A stretch of 64,000 nucleotides of DNA from Cordia subcordata. Its lineage: Eukaryota > Streptophyta > Magnoliopsida > Boraginales > Cordiaceae. Shown here one piece after another: positions 35,520 through 45,937 of the stretch; position 1 is the first letter of the stretch, and the number at the start of each line of letters is the position of its first letter. The notes below the pieces were generated by a model. It was given only the letters and a program-made list of their open reading frames with translations. It had not been told where the DNA came from and made no database searches. The stretch lies in contig JAPTOF010000011.1 of NCBI GenBank assembly GCA_028554755.1, positions 1,054,001 through 1,118,000 on the forward strand, given 5' to 3'. Both the position numbers and the translations under genes were made by a program.

Positions 35520-36313
35520 GCCATGAAATCCCATAACATAAAAGTGATAAATCAACCCACTACACAAGCTAAATCACCCTAATCAAGTCTACTCAAACAT
35601 TATTGAAAATAGGATGAAAGAGTAGTAAGGAAACTCCCCTTCCATCCCAGCTATTCTTGTACAATTCTTGAGCAAATCTCTCCAAAGTTGTTAAATCCTT
35701 CTAAACAAGTTTGAATCCAAGTGGGGAAGTATGTGAAAAGGTGTGTGTGAGGAGGGTAAGTTAAGGTTTGGTGTGTGTGAATAGTGGGTGTGAAGTATGT
35801 GTGAATTGATGATAATTTTGCTGCGAAATGGGGTCCTTTTTATAGCCATTTGTGCACTATCGATTGACCAAGCCAGTTGACCATCTCTAGGGGGTTAAGC
35901 GACCAACTCAACTTTAGTACTTTCGAGACCTGTCAGTCGACCTAGCAGGTCAATCGCCTTTGTAGAGACCTCGACCAGCAGGGAAGTGATGTTCTCTGGA
36001 GTGATGCTCTCATTTCACCTTTTCTCTTCCACTTTTCATCATTTTCGTTTTTCGTCTTCTCTCCATGACCGGTATATCTTCTATCTTCATTACTCGACAT
36101 CGTGCAAGCTCGTCATTGACCCAAGACTCACGTAAATCATCAGAAACAAGCAATTAGTGTAACATTTATCTTTTAAACTCAACTTTGTACAACTATCTTG
36201 GCTTAAGCATATCTCTAGCATAAGTACTATACTAATGCTACTACATAAGCACATGACACCTCAAATACATAAACAAAATAAAATGTAAACACACACCAAA
36301 TCAAAGCACATCA

Positions 36314-36795
36314 GGATCCCCAAACCTTCCCCTTCTAATCCCTAAGCAAGTTTAAACCTAGGTCTATCTCAAGGTTGCTAAAAAGGATTGACTCACTATC
36401 TCAATGAACCTAAGGAGCATGAAAGGGTCTTTCCTATTGTAGACAGGTCCCCAATCCATTTTGGATCCTTCCCTTACTCATAAGGGGCATCACACCTCAT
36501 GGGAAATTCTTAAGTAGCTATACCACCACAAACCCGGGAGTCTTATGCACGCATACAGGATGTTGATACTTCGTGCCCTTATGACTAACATGGCCTCCCC
36601 AATATGCACAAAGCCTCAAAGAGGTGAGAGGGAATGTACAAGCATAATGGCTCACAAAATGACATAGGAGCCTTATTCACATTACAACAGAAGAATGAAA
36701 AGACAAACTTGTGCCAAGTTGACATTATGCCACTTAAGCACTTATTCATTGAACTTTTTGGTGCTTTTAGCCTTTTTCTCCTTTTCCTTTTTTTC
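36314..36795 (-). other. SV internal remnant: polypurine tract and 3' non-coding region
   Basis: It begins with a polypurine tract beside the 3' LTR (36314-36332) and a decayed hairpin, then follows the 3' non-coding region of T and G1 up to the A-rich tract. At about 36796-36830 it passes into copia sequence. It is all that is left of the SV interior. Confidence 0.7.
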
Positions 36796-36829
36796 CGTTT
36801 TGAACATCATTTCAATTGGGCTATTAGCC

Positions 36830-38915
36830 CAAGATGGATATTCCTTTAGAATTTCCAATAATGATATTGACATTTTTTGAATAATGTTTGTATTTTTAAT
36901 GGACGATTGGAACATGGAATTTATATTTTGACACAGCTTGTGTACATCTTGCATGTTAGCAATAAACGTCCCAAAATAGGAACTACTTCACATATATATC
37001 TGTAGCATTGTAGACTTGGTCATATTAATAAGGATAGGATTAACAAGTTGGTCAAGGAAGGGTTTCTTGACATTGGTGATCCTGAATCACTACTGACTTG
37101 TGAGTCTTGTCTACTTGGAAAATGACCAAATCCCCTTTTACTAGAAAAGGTGATCGAGCTACAGAACTCTTGGGCATTACACATACTGATGTCTGTAGGC
37201 CTATGAGCACTAGTGCAAGAGGTGGATATTCCTACTTCATTACATTCACTGATGACCTATCTAGGTATGGATATGTTTATTTGATAAAACATAAATCAGG
37301 GTCTTTTGAAATGTTCAAGAGATATAGGATTGAGGTAGAAAAACAAACTAGAAAGAGTATTAAGAACCTACGATTTGATTGTGGAGAAGAATATCTTTCT
37401 AATGAGTTTTTGAGTTACCTAGAAAAGAATAGGATTCTCTCGCAATAGACTTCTCCAGGTATACCACAACATAATGATGTATCTAAAAGGAGAAATCGAA
37501 CACTATAGGACATGGTTCAATCTATTATGGGATGTACAGATCTATCCATATCCTTTTGGGGATATGCTCCTGAGACAACCTTTCATGTGCTAAATAAAGT
37601 ACCTAGCAAGTTAGTAGAAAAGACATCGTAGATGGACGTAGAGCAGTACTCTCTTACCTTAAGGTTTGGGACATTCAGCATACGTCAAACGTCTTCAAAC
37701 TGACAAGCTAGAACCAAAATGTGACGAATGTAGATTTGTAGGATACCCTAAAGCGTTTAAGGGATACTATTTCTATCATGTTGAAGAACAAAAGGTGTTT
37801 ATTGCTGTTAAAGAAATCTTTCTAGAGAAAGAGTTTCTCAAAATAAGAGAGAACTGCATTTACTATTAAGCTTGGTGAAGTACAGACACCTTCAGTTGAA
37901 CATATAAGAAAAGATGAGGTTAGGGAACCAAATTCTGAAGCTACTATAGAAGCATCATTTAGGAGATCTAGTAGAGTACCCCGTTAACCAACTAGGTCTG
38001 GATTCCTAGTTGGAGATGGTGATCCCATCGAACTAGACGAGAATGATAAGGATCCAATCACCTATATGGATCCCATGCAAAGGCACGACTCCGAAGAATG
38101 GCTGGAGGCCATGGAATCTAAAAGGAATCCATGAAAGTCAATAATGTGTGGACATTAGTTGATCCACCTAAAGAGGTTAAACCCATTGGGTATAAATGGG
38201 TTTTCAAAAGAAAGCAAGGAACATATGGGAAGGTGGAGACCTACAAAGCCCGTTTGGTTGCTAAGGGATATCAGTAACATCATGGTATTGACTATGACAA
38301 AACATTTTCCCCTATAGTGATGCTTAAGTCAGTTCGCATCATACTTGCTATAACTGCGCACTTAGACTATGAGATCTGGCAAATAGATGTCAAAACAACT
38401 TTCCTTAATGGTGAGCTAGAAGAGGAAGTGTACACAACACAACTTAAAAGGTTCACATCTGTAGATGAGTCTAAAGTGTGTAAGCTTTAGAAGTCCATTT
38501 ATGGACTCAAGCAAGGTTCTTGGGGTTGGAACATACATTTTGACAAGGTAGTCAAAATGTATGGCTTCGTTAAGAACGAAGAAGAGCCTTGCATTTATAA
38601 ATAGGCTAACGGACATGTGGTCACATTCTTAGTATTGTATATGGAAGACATTCGCGTTATAGAAATGATATCCCCGTATTATAGAATGTGACGTTATTTC
38701 TTATCCTAGTTATCCATGAAGGACCTAGAGAGGCTTTATATATCCTCGAGATCAAGATCTATAGAGATAAATCTAAGAGGTTGTTGGGATTGTCCCAATC
38801 CACATATATAGACACCGTGCTAAAAAGGTTTAACATGGAAAATTCCAAGAAGGGCTATCTTCCAATAGGCCATGGAATTTCTTTTTCCAAGTGGGATTGC
38901 CCCTCAACACCTCAG

Positions 38916-38948
<33 letters not shown>

Positions 38949-39610
38949 CGTACGAGTAGAGTACTTTATGCTTCAGCAATAGGATCTATTATGTACGCTA
39001 TGACATGTACAAGGCCTGATGTGGCATACTCCTTAAAAGTGGTCAATAAATACCAATCTGATCCCGGTGAGAGACATTGATAAATGGCAAAGACCATCCT
39101 TAAGTATTTAAGAAATACTAAAGACCTATGGCTCGTCTATGGGGGTTCTGACATGAAACTGGTAGGTTATACTGATTTTAGTTTCCAGTCAAATAGGGAT
39201 GATAGTAAAAGTGTTTCTAGGTTCGTGTTTACCTTAAATGGTGGAGCTATTTGCTGGAAGAGTTCCAAGCAATAGACTGTGGCTGATTCTATTTGCAAGG
39301 CAGAGTACATAGTAGTGTCTGATGCAACGAAGGAAGCAGTTTGGCTCAAGAAATTCATCACTGCGCTTGGGGTTGTTCCTAACTTAGCTGGTCTAGTCAC
39401 AATCTTCAACGATAATATTGGTGCCTTTGCTCAAGAGAAGGAACCTCAATCCCATCCCACCAGAAAGCCAAATATGTGCTGAGACATTACCACCTGATCC
39501 AAGAGATTAGAGCTAGAGGTGGCATCATTCTGCAGAAGATCGACAGTAAAGAGAATTTGGTTGACCTATTTACTAAGGCCCTTGGGATCAAGGAGTTTGA
39601 TTTACATTGA
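36830..39610 (+). pseudogene. CopB pol: integrase, RT, RNase H (heavily mutated)
   Basis: In copia order there is the integrase zinc region (RLGHINKDRINKL, CESCLLGK at about 37000-37125), then the integrase core HTDVCRPM and FITFTDDLSRYGY. RT has GYKWVFKRKQ, ARLVAKGY and IWQIDVKTTFLNGELEEEVY, and RNase H has ASAIGSIMYAMTCTRPDVAY and LVGYTDFSFQSN with KAEYI. Catalytic residues are lost. The integrase Glu in SERRNRT is AAG (37485-37487), and the RT YVDD site reads YMED (38638-38649). Many stops are present. Integrase precedes RT, which defines Ty1/copia. A (GA)n run at 38916-38943 lies inside the coding sequence. Confidence 0.85.
38916..38943. repeat. (GA)n microsatellite inside CopB RNase H border
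   Basis: About 14 GA units that translate as an Arg-Glu run in the open frame 38688-39080. Confidence 0.95.
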
Positions 39611-39663
39611 GAGAAGATGGGTATAGCATACAGATCCGACTGACTTTAGTCCAAGTGGGAGAT

Positions 39664-41223
39664 TATTAGGAATAGTGTCCTAAAGTTAGTCATCTATTGT
39701 ATTTTTGGAATTGTTTACATACGAGTTATCTTAATAATATTTGGCCATTACATCATATCAAACCATCCTCTCTTATTTTGATAATGATATAGTTCCTTAG
39801 AACAATTTTATGGGATTATGTGAATGAGGCTTGGTTATCATTGTTCTTAAAATCTGTTTGTAACCAAATGATGGAATTGGTACTAGGACGTCAATTCCTT
39901 CGATTAGAGGTTATTGTCTATCAGATGGGTTAGTCATCCTTATGACCAATGGGTGTTGGGACACTAGTGTGACACACTGGTAGGGTGTGGAGACACGCTT
40001 ACTAAACATGATTTGCTTACAAGCATCCTATGATACTTACCCTACTGTCAAAGGATTGCTTGTGGTGCACATGATTGTAGTATTCCATTTGACCTGATAC
40101 TGCCATAGAGGCTTACGAATTACTCCTCGTACTTTGGTGCTGGACTACCTGAATTTCCAATTTGGTGACAAAGGCTTACTGGGTGCGAGCAAGTGTCGTG
40201 AAGCCAATGTGCAGGACAAGATGGGATTGACCCTCTCCAGGTATTGGGAGAATGATGTTCTACCTAGTCCTAACTCATTAAGTCTTTGGGCAAAGCTTTC
40301 AACGTGATGTGTCACGGAGACGTGTCGTGATGAATCATGATAAGATTAGGACTTAATATGCAATAACTAATTAAGGGTTTAACAGTTGACCATGCTCCTA
40401 GGGTTGTTTCGAAATATCGAGAGTTATAGGGGATCTGCCATAATGCTCAGGTTTGTTGATAGTTGTCTTGCAATCTTTTAGCTTATCCAGATGTGAAGAA
40501 TCGTTGCTAGATGGTATCTCCGATTTGTACGAAGATTTTTCTTGTATTACCGGCTTAAGTTTAAACCTACAGAGTCATGCAAAAGATCGAGAATTTTATT
40601 GATGAATTGATCTGTAATATTTAATTGAGAATTAAATATTCCATTATGTAATTGTGAATTAAATATTCTATTATTTAATTGTGAATTAAGTAAAGGGAAT
40701 TAATATTTATTCTGTTTGAATATTTAATTAAGAATTAAATATTTAATATTAATTATTAAGAGGTCACCGATTCAATTTCATTTATTTTTTGCTAGCACAG
40801 AAAAAATGTGGCATGAATTAAATCTTGGGCCAAATGGGTTAAGAATTAAATAATGGTTTAATTCTTAATTGGGTTAAAAAGGTTTGGGTCCAATTGGGTT
40901 GGAGGAAATGAGCCTAGGACTTGTGAAGGCCTAACTCCTTTTACTCTATAAAAAGAGAGGTATTATACGTATTTTCATTAGGGTTATTAGTTTTTCTACA
41001 GAGAAAAAAATTTTCCTCCTCCCTTAAAAGCCCAGCCTTCATCAATAGATCTTGGATGCATATGAAGAAGAGAAAGATCAAGCTTCTACAAGGCTTCATC
41101 TCAAGAGCAAGTATTTGCGTCACGAACATCCAAGTATTTATTGTGTTCTTCTTGAAAAAAATATAATTTTCAAGAGCCTAATCCCAGAAGAATTTTTTGA
41201 AAAAGTTTTGCATAATTCCTTCA
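39664..41223 (+). repeat. 3' LTR of CopB
   Basis: It follows a copia-type polypurine tract (AAGTGGGAGAT, 39653-39663). It starts TATTAGGAATAG (TG mutated to TA) and probably ends CCTTCA near 41223, where W sequence begins. The end is inferred. TATA-like CTCTATAAAAAGAG at about 40944-40957 and AT-rich direct repeats (ATTAAATATT, 40617-40755) lie inside. Confidence 0.65.
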
Positions 41224-41409
41224 GAAATGATAGAGAGGGTCAACACTTGGGAGGGTGAAAAAGAAAAGCAATCAAAAAGACAATTAAAATCAAATAACGA
41301 TAATACTAAAACCAAATAAAAGAATGGGAAAAGCAAGGAAAGCAAATGGAATATAAACATGTCTAGGGTGCCTCCTAACAGCGCTGGATTTAACGGCTCC
41401 AACCGAGCA

Positions 41410-43450
41410 CTAACTATAGAACAATACATGTTTAAAGTTAAGAGGCACAAATTGCTGGACATTCAACCAACACAAATAATAGAGAGAACAGGGTTATGCA
41501 ACAAAAGATAAGGGAATGAATGCACAATGCACCCCATTTTAAAATATCCCACCTCAAATCATCAAATGAAAATATGTGCACAAGTATGAAAGGTGTCATT
41601 CATAAACATGGAAGATCATGCCCACTTGCTCTTTAACTAACCATCCCATGGCCTTTTTCTCATAATTAAAGGCTATGAATACACCCTCCCTATAGGTCAA
41701 AGATAGGTCTAATGCATGTAACATAGGAGAAGTGCTACTAAACCTAGATGAAAATGTCCTATGCATGAAGGCATAAATGTGAGCTCCAAAGAGGGAAGCT
41801 CAACGAAATGGGAAAGGGGAATAGGAATGACATTTGGAGAAGGAAGAGCAATGATAAAGGAAGTGGACGAACTACACTCTTATTCTCCACAAGATATAGC
41901 ATTATCAAGCCTAGGTATCTCTAACTCCTCATAAGGGGTGGATTCAATTTTAATGGGCTCACTCACAGTAAAGGAAGGTTCATGTTCATCTAGAAAAAGC
42001 TTAACTTGGTTGATCAACTCCCTAGTAGAAAGGGTGGAAGAGGATATCAACAATGATTCATAAAACACACCCAAAATCCCATAGATCACAATTTCACGTT
42101 CATCAATTTCATCCCTAAGTGCCTTCTTGGAGTGGCTATTCTCCTCATAGCAACAATCCTTAACTCCAAGAGACTCATCATCTAAAAACTCTGAAATTGA
42201 TGTCTTGTTTTTCCCCAGTGGATGACTCCAAGCCTTCACAAGCTAAGATCTTATCAAATGCTTCTACAAAGTCATTGCTAGTAGGCGTCATCTAACTATC
42301 ACATTCTTTATAAGGGGTAGGCACACATGGAAGGGCCAATAAGGACTCAAAGGATTCCGGCTCATGCAAACATGAATGCTCAAGGGAGGTGTGTACCCTA
42401 GACTTTCTTAATGAAGACTCAAAATGAAAATAAGTGCTATGATCATGAGTTTCAACATCCAAGTGTGTATGAATTGTGGGATGAGAAGAAACAATAGGCT
42501 CATGTGACTCAATGGAAGATGTTGAAAGCTTAAGAGGATAGGTTACTATCTTCTCTAAAACATATCCATAAGAATTATCAAGAACTAAACTATCATTAAG
42601 CTCATCCTCATCCTCACTACAAGATGTGAACTCTCCATCAACCTCGCTTTCAAATTTTCTCTCCAAACATCGTCATTTTCACCATTATTTTCCTCATCTC
42701 TAGGTCTCTCTCCTATCTCTTTAACCCACTTTAAAGGTATCACAACGCTCTCGCTCATGAGTTGCATACTCTCAACCACTCTCTCCAAGCACTCACCTAG
42801 AGATTCGGTCTCTTGCTTCAAACTCTTTAGTTGTTCTTGGTTAGATTGGATGAGAGATAGGAGATAGTCAAGCTTTTCCTCTTGTGAAAGAGACTTAAAA
42901 GAAAAAGGCTCAACCGAGTGGAAATGGTAAACATCTTGATAGGGAACACTATAAGCACAACCATTGTAAGACTCGGAGGAAGGCTGGGTGGGAAAAGGTG
43001 GTGTAAAGGATGAACTCTCAATGTATGGAGGTAAACCAAATGAAGAGTCATCTTGATCTCAATATGAGATTGCATGATGTTGCTTCCTAGAATCATGATG
43101 ATAAGATAAGAATGCATGGATGGGCGTATGATTGCTAAGGGCATCGGGCATAGCATGCAATCGAGGATAAGGGTGCAAGTAAGGCAAGTATTGGAATCGT
43201 GAGCATGGCTTCCACATAGATTGCAATAATAAGAAGATGTATCCCTACAGTCATGATTTAATGAAGATGTATGGGATGATACATAGCTATAGGAATCATA
43301 ATTACCACTAGCCCTAGATTGGGGATTGTCATAGGGATAACAAATGGTTCTACGCCAATGGCTTCCACACAAGTAACAAGTATTGGGAACACGTTCGGGC
43401 GGTAAAGAAGAAGATACAAGTGACCACCATGATACATTAGGATCATTCAT
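41410..43450 (-). pseudogene. W ORF: homologue of the N1 zinc-knuckle ORF, frameshifted
   Basis: Minus-strand ORF with ATG at 43448-43450 and stop at 41410-41412, about the same length as in N1. A zinc knuckle CNLCGSHAHDSNTC lies in the first 100 residues. After a frameshift come the LLSLIQSNQEQL coiled-coil segment and the CLERVVESMQLMSESV segment. The acidic Ser-rich part (42292-42666) and the PIKIESTPYEELE motif (41880-42239) follow. The C-terminal FVPLNFKHVLF matches the N1 end. At least three frameshifts are present. No protease or pol lies downstream. Conservation between N1 and W, which have different LTR families, argues that the ORF was once under selection. Function is unknown. Confidence 0.7.
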
Positions 43451-43607
43451 GATTAATTGACACAAGTAAACTCTTCATGATGCTCAACAAATTTTTTTTT
43501 GAATTTTTCTTTTATTAATCAAAATAAAGAAAACATGAAAAGAAGAGATAAAACAACACGTAGCAAGCTATAACACACTAAAACAAAGAAACCAAACAAA
43601 CATTCGA

Positions 43608-43625
43608 TCCCCAACAACGGCACCA
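43608..43625 (-). promoter_or_regulatory. W primer-binding site (tRNA-Asp type)
   Basis: Minus-strand TGGTGCCGTTGTTGGGGA, 6 nt from the LTR and close to the A1 site. The short leader between it and the ORF (43451-43607) has an A-rich stretch but no gene. Confidence 0.8.
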
Positions 43626-44060
43626 AGAACTTAATACGCTATTTGTGCCCAAGCCTAAATAGCCCGCAAGCGCATAGGTCGTGTGTAGTATGGCGTGTGT
43701 GAGTGTAGGCTTGAATCCACAGGGATGCCTAACGTGAGTGGTGCCTTGAGATATGTGTGTCCTGATGTGTTGTGATTTTGTGTGTGTTGGCATTGTCATT
43801 TACTTATATTTTAGAGGTGTTGAGTGCTCATAATGATGTATTAGTGTAGTGCTTTTAATAGGAATAGGCTTAAGCGTGAACAAATGTGCATATTGAGTTT
43901 AAGAGATAAATTGCTACACTAATTGCTCGTTTTCAATGATTTAGGTGAACTTTGGGTTAAGATCAAGATTGGACGATGAAAAGTGATGAAGATGGGAAAT
44001 GCACAGGCCTAAGAGAGACGACCAAAGGCCGAAAAGATAAAGAATAGAGGAATAAAGTCA

Positions 44061-44252
44061 GCCGGACGACCAAGGAAGAAGAGCCGGTCGACCGGCTAGG
44101 TCGACCGGCCACTCCAGAGAGGTGCCAAAAACAACCGGACGACCCCCCTTCCGGAGCCGGTCAACCGGCTAGGTCGACCGGCCACCCCAGAGAGCATCAT
44201 TAAAAAGCCGGTCGAGTACTCCAGAGGCCGGTCGACCTAGACAGTCGACTGG
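44061..44252. repeat. GGTCGACC palindrome array in A1 U3
   Basis: Several copies of CCGGTCGACCGG (perfect at 44084-44095) and near-copies AGGTCGACCGGCC, spaced by CACTCCAGAGAG linkers. They lie just upstream of the TATA box and are GC- and CpG-rich in otherwise AT-rich DNA. The 3' LTR array (53336-53517) lacks 13 bp, one half-site. Confidence 0.85.
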
Positions 44253-44268
44253 CAATTTGCTGAGAACC

Positions 44269-44277
44269 TATAAATAG
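44269..44277 (+). promoter_or_regulatory. A1 5' LTR TATA box
   Basis: TATAAATAG followed by GG, 17 bp after the palindrome array. The same box is at 53531-53539 in the 3' LTR. It is the likely core promoter for genomic RNA. The start site is not determined. Confidence 0.75.
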
Positions 44278-45048
44278 GGCTCGATTCTGCAGAAAAGAAG
44301 ATGAGAATTTTTGAGAGATTAACACACACTTCACACCTAAAATTCTCACACACTTAACCCTAGATCCCACCCACTTCACACACACTTTTCACACATTTCT
44401 CACTAAGAACCAAGCTTGATTTGGAGGGTTCAAACATTTTGGAATCAAGTTTGCTCAAAAGCTTTGTACAAGATTAGCTAGGATGAAAGGGAAGCTTCAT
44501 TATCTCTCTTTCATTCTATCTCCTATTATGATTGAGTAAATTTGTGTAGGGTGATTTAACTTATGTAATGGGTTAATTATATACTTTTATGATATGGGAT
44601 ATGATGGCTGAATATATATACATGTTTCGAATTGTCTTATTTAAATGGGTATTTTCTCATTCATGTCTAAGTGTTTGATAAAATGCCTAGATGAATAACA
44701 TGTATATAAATTGAAGTTTGTTTGTTACTAAACACATCTAATCCATGCTATAATCATGTCTATGTGTTTATATATGGATGCTATGAAGTGGGTAATGCTT
44801 TTATTCATGTCTATATGTATATTTGCATGCCTAGTAATGAGCATAACTTCAATATCACTTACGTGTTGGTTGTTAATTATTTCTAATAGTGCGAACTGAA
44901 CGTGGCGATGTTTGGTAGTTGAATAGGTTCCGTTATTCACGTGCACCTTGGCCTTGAACATGTATGAACGCACTAGCAAGTCAAAACCTGCTGTAGTGAC
45001 CTTAGAATGACGAAGTATAACTTAGGGCTAGTCTAGGCCGAGTCTCCT

Positions 45049-45131
45049 TTGGCTTTAAATCCAGCCAATAGGTTTTCGGATAGGTTTAGTCGACCTTAGC
45101 AACACTAGGTCTTGGCTTTAAATCCAGCCAA
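45049..45131 (+). repeat. Two leader hairpins in A1 5' LTR
   Basis: TTGGCTTTAAATCCAGCCAA at 45049-45068 and again at 45112-45131, each a perfect 6-bp stem with 8-nt loop. Both lie about 0.8 kb downstream of the TATA box, so in the RNA leader. The 3' LTR has them at 54309-54328 and 54372-54391. Confidence 0.8.
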
Positions 45132-45663
45132 AGGTAGGTTCATTCTAAGCCACCTAGGAAGTTAGTTAGTCACTCTTGAGGCCCTAGGTCATAAGGACCA
45201 TGCCGTAGCTCTAGAAGGAGCCGCCTAGGGACGGACCCGCACTGAGTCCTAGGGGAAATTAGGACACTAACTAGCAACCTAGTTAAGAGCACTCATGATA
45301 GTTAGCCATCATCCCTTAATCCCATAGCATTTGAGTATAGAATTACCCATTCATAAGTCGAGGTCACCCTAACCCCTTCTCAATTGTTTGTTCCCTCTTG
45401 ACCAACTTGTGTCCCCATTTTTTATATTCATAGTTTAGTTTTATTTCCTTTACCTAGAGCTCCCGATAATCCAAAATCCCAAAAAAATATGTCTAGTTTA
45501 GATCTTTCTTTTTTGGCACTTTCTAGAACACCAAGCATAGAATTCACTCACATTATTCACGCCTCCCTGTGGTTCGACACCCACACTTGTATACACTATA
45601 TTGCACGATCCGTACGCTTGCGGGTCTTTTAGAGCTTGTTCTCGAAAGACGACACCAAGTTCT

Positions 45664-45681
45664 TGGCGCCGTTGCCGGGGA
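45664..45681 (+). promoter_or_regulatory. A1 primer-binding site, tRNA-Asp
   Basis: TGGCGCCGTTGCCGGGGA, 6 nt after the LTR. It is the complement of the 3' end expected for plant tRNA-Asp, the primer known for Athila-type elements. The leader to the gag start (45682-45937) is T-rich and non-coding. Confidence 0.9.
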
Positions 45682-45937
45682 GGCACGGTGATTTGCATTC
45701 TTTGCTTGTTTGTTTTGATAGTTGCTTTTCTTACTTTCTTGCTTTTTCTTTATAGTTTGTTTAATTTTTGCTTATCTTGTTTATTGTTCATATTATCTTG
45801 CTTCAGATTTTGTTTATCTATTTCAGCTTTTGTCTTTATCTTTAGTAGACTTCTTAGGATTGTAGTTTATTTGCTATAGTTATAGGAATACTGAAGTTTT
45901 CGGGGGTTGAAGTGGCCGGAGTTAGGATAGTTTGTGC

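Larger units (their letters stand above)
24768..36313 (-). repeat. 3' LTR of SV, split by T
   Basis: Two parts, 24768-25024 and 34705-36313, with element T between and CTAAT duplicated. The homologous uninterrupted stretch is in the other SV LTR at about 56755-56800. The TATA on the minus strand is at about 35835-35845 (CTATAAAAAGG). An (AT)n run of 30 bp lies at 35487-35516. Leader hairpins are at about 34990 and 35040, the second decayed. Confidence 0.85.
36800..41223 (+). mobile_element. CopB: Ty1/copia element, 5' truncated
   Basis: A plus-strand copia element from the gag/integrase border to its 3' LTR. There is no 5' LTR, primer site or gag. The left edge lies within SV sequence and the right edge within W sequence, so no TSD can be expected. 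It marks the scar of a large deletion. Confidence 0.8.
43763..45657 (+). repeat. 5' LTR of A1
   Basis: A 1895-bp LTR. U3 holds a palindrome array (44061-44252) and TATAAATAG at 44269-44277. The transcribed part holds leader hairpins at 45049-45068 and 45112-45131. U5 ends with the CCTCCCTGTGGTTCGACACCC block (about 45561-45581) and GACACCA. I count roughly 20 differences from the 3' LTR in the first 520 bp. Confidence 0.95.

Noticed and set aside
22632..36313. Pairing the LTR at 22632 with that at 24768-36313 as one element
   Set aside because: They are in opposite orientation and of different families. The TSDs and split genes pair 22632 with 63941, and 24768 with 58391.
45601..45879. ORF of 92 codons over the A1 LTR end and primer site
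   Set aside because: It crosses LTR, primer site and a T-rich leader, with no counterpart in T or Q.
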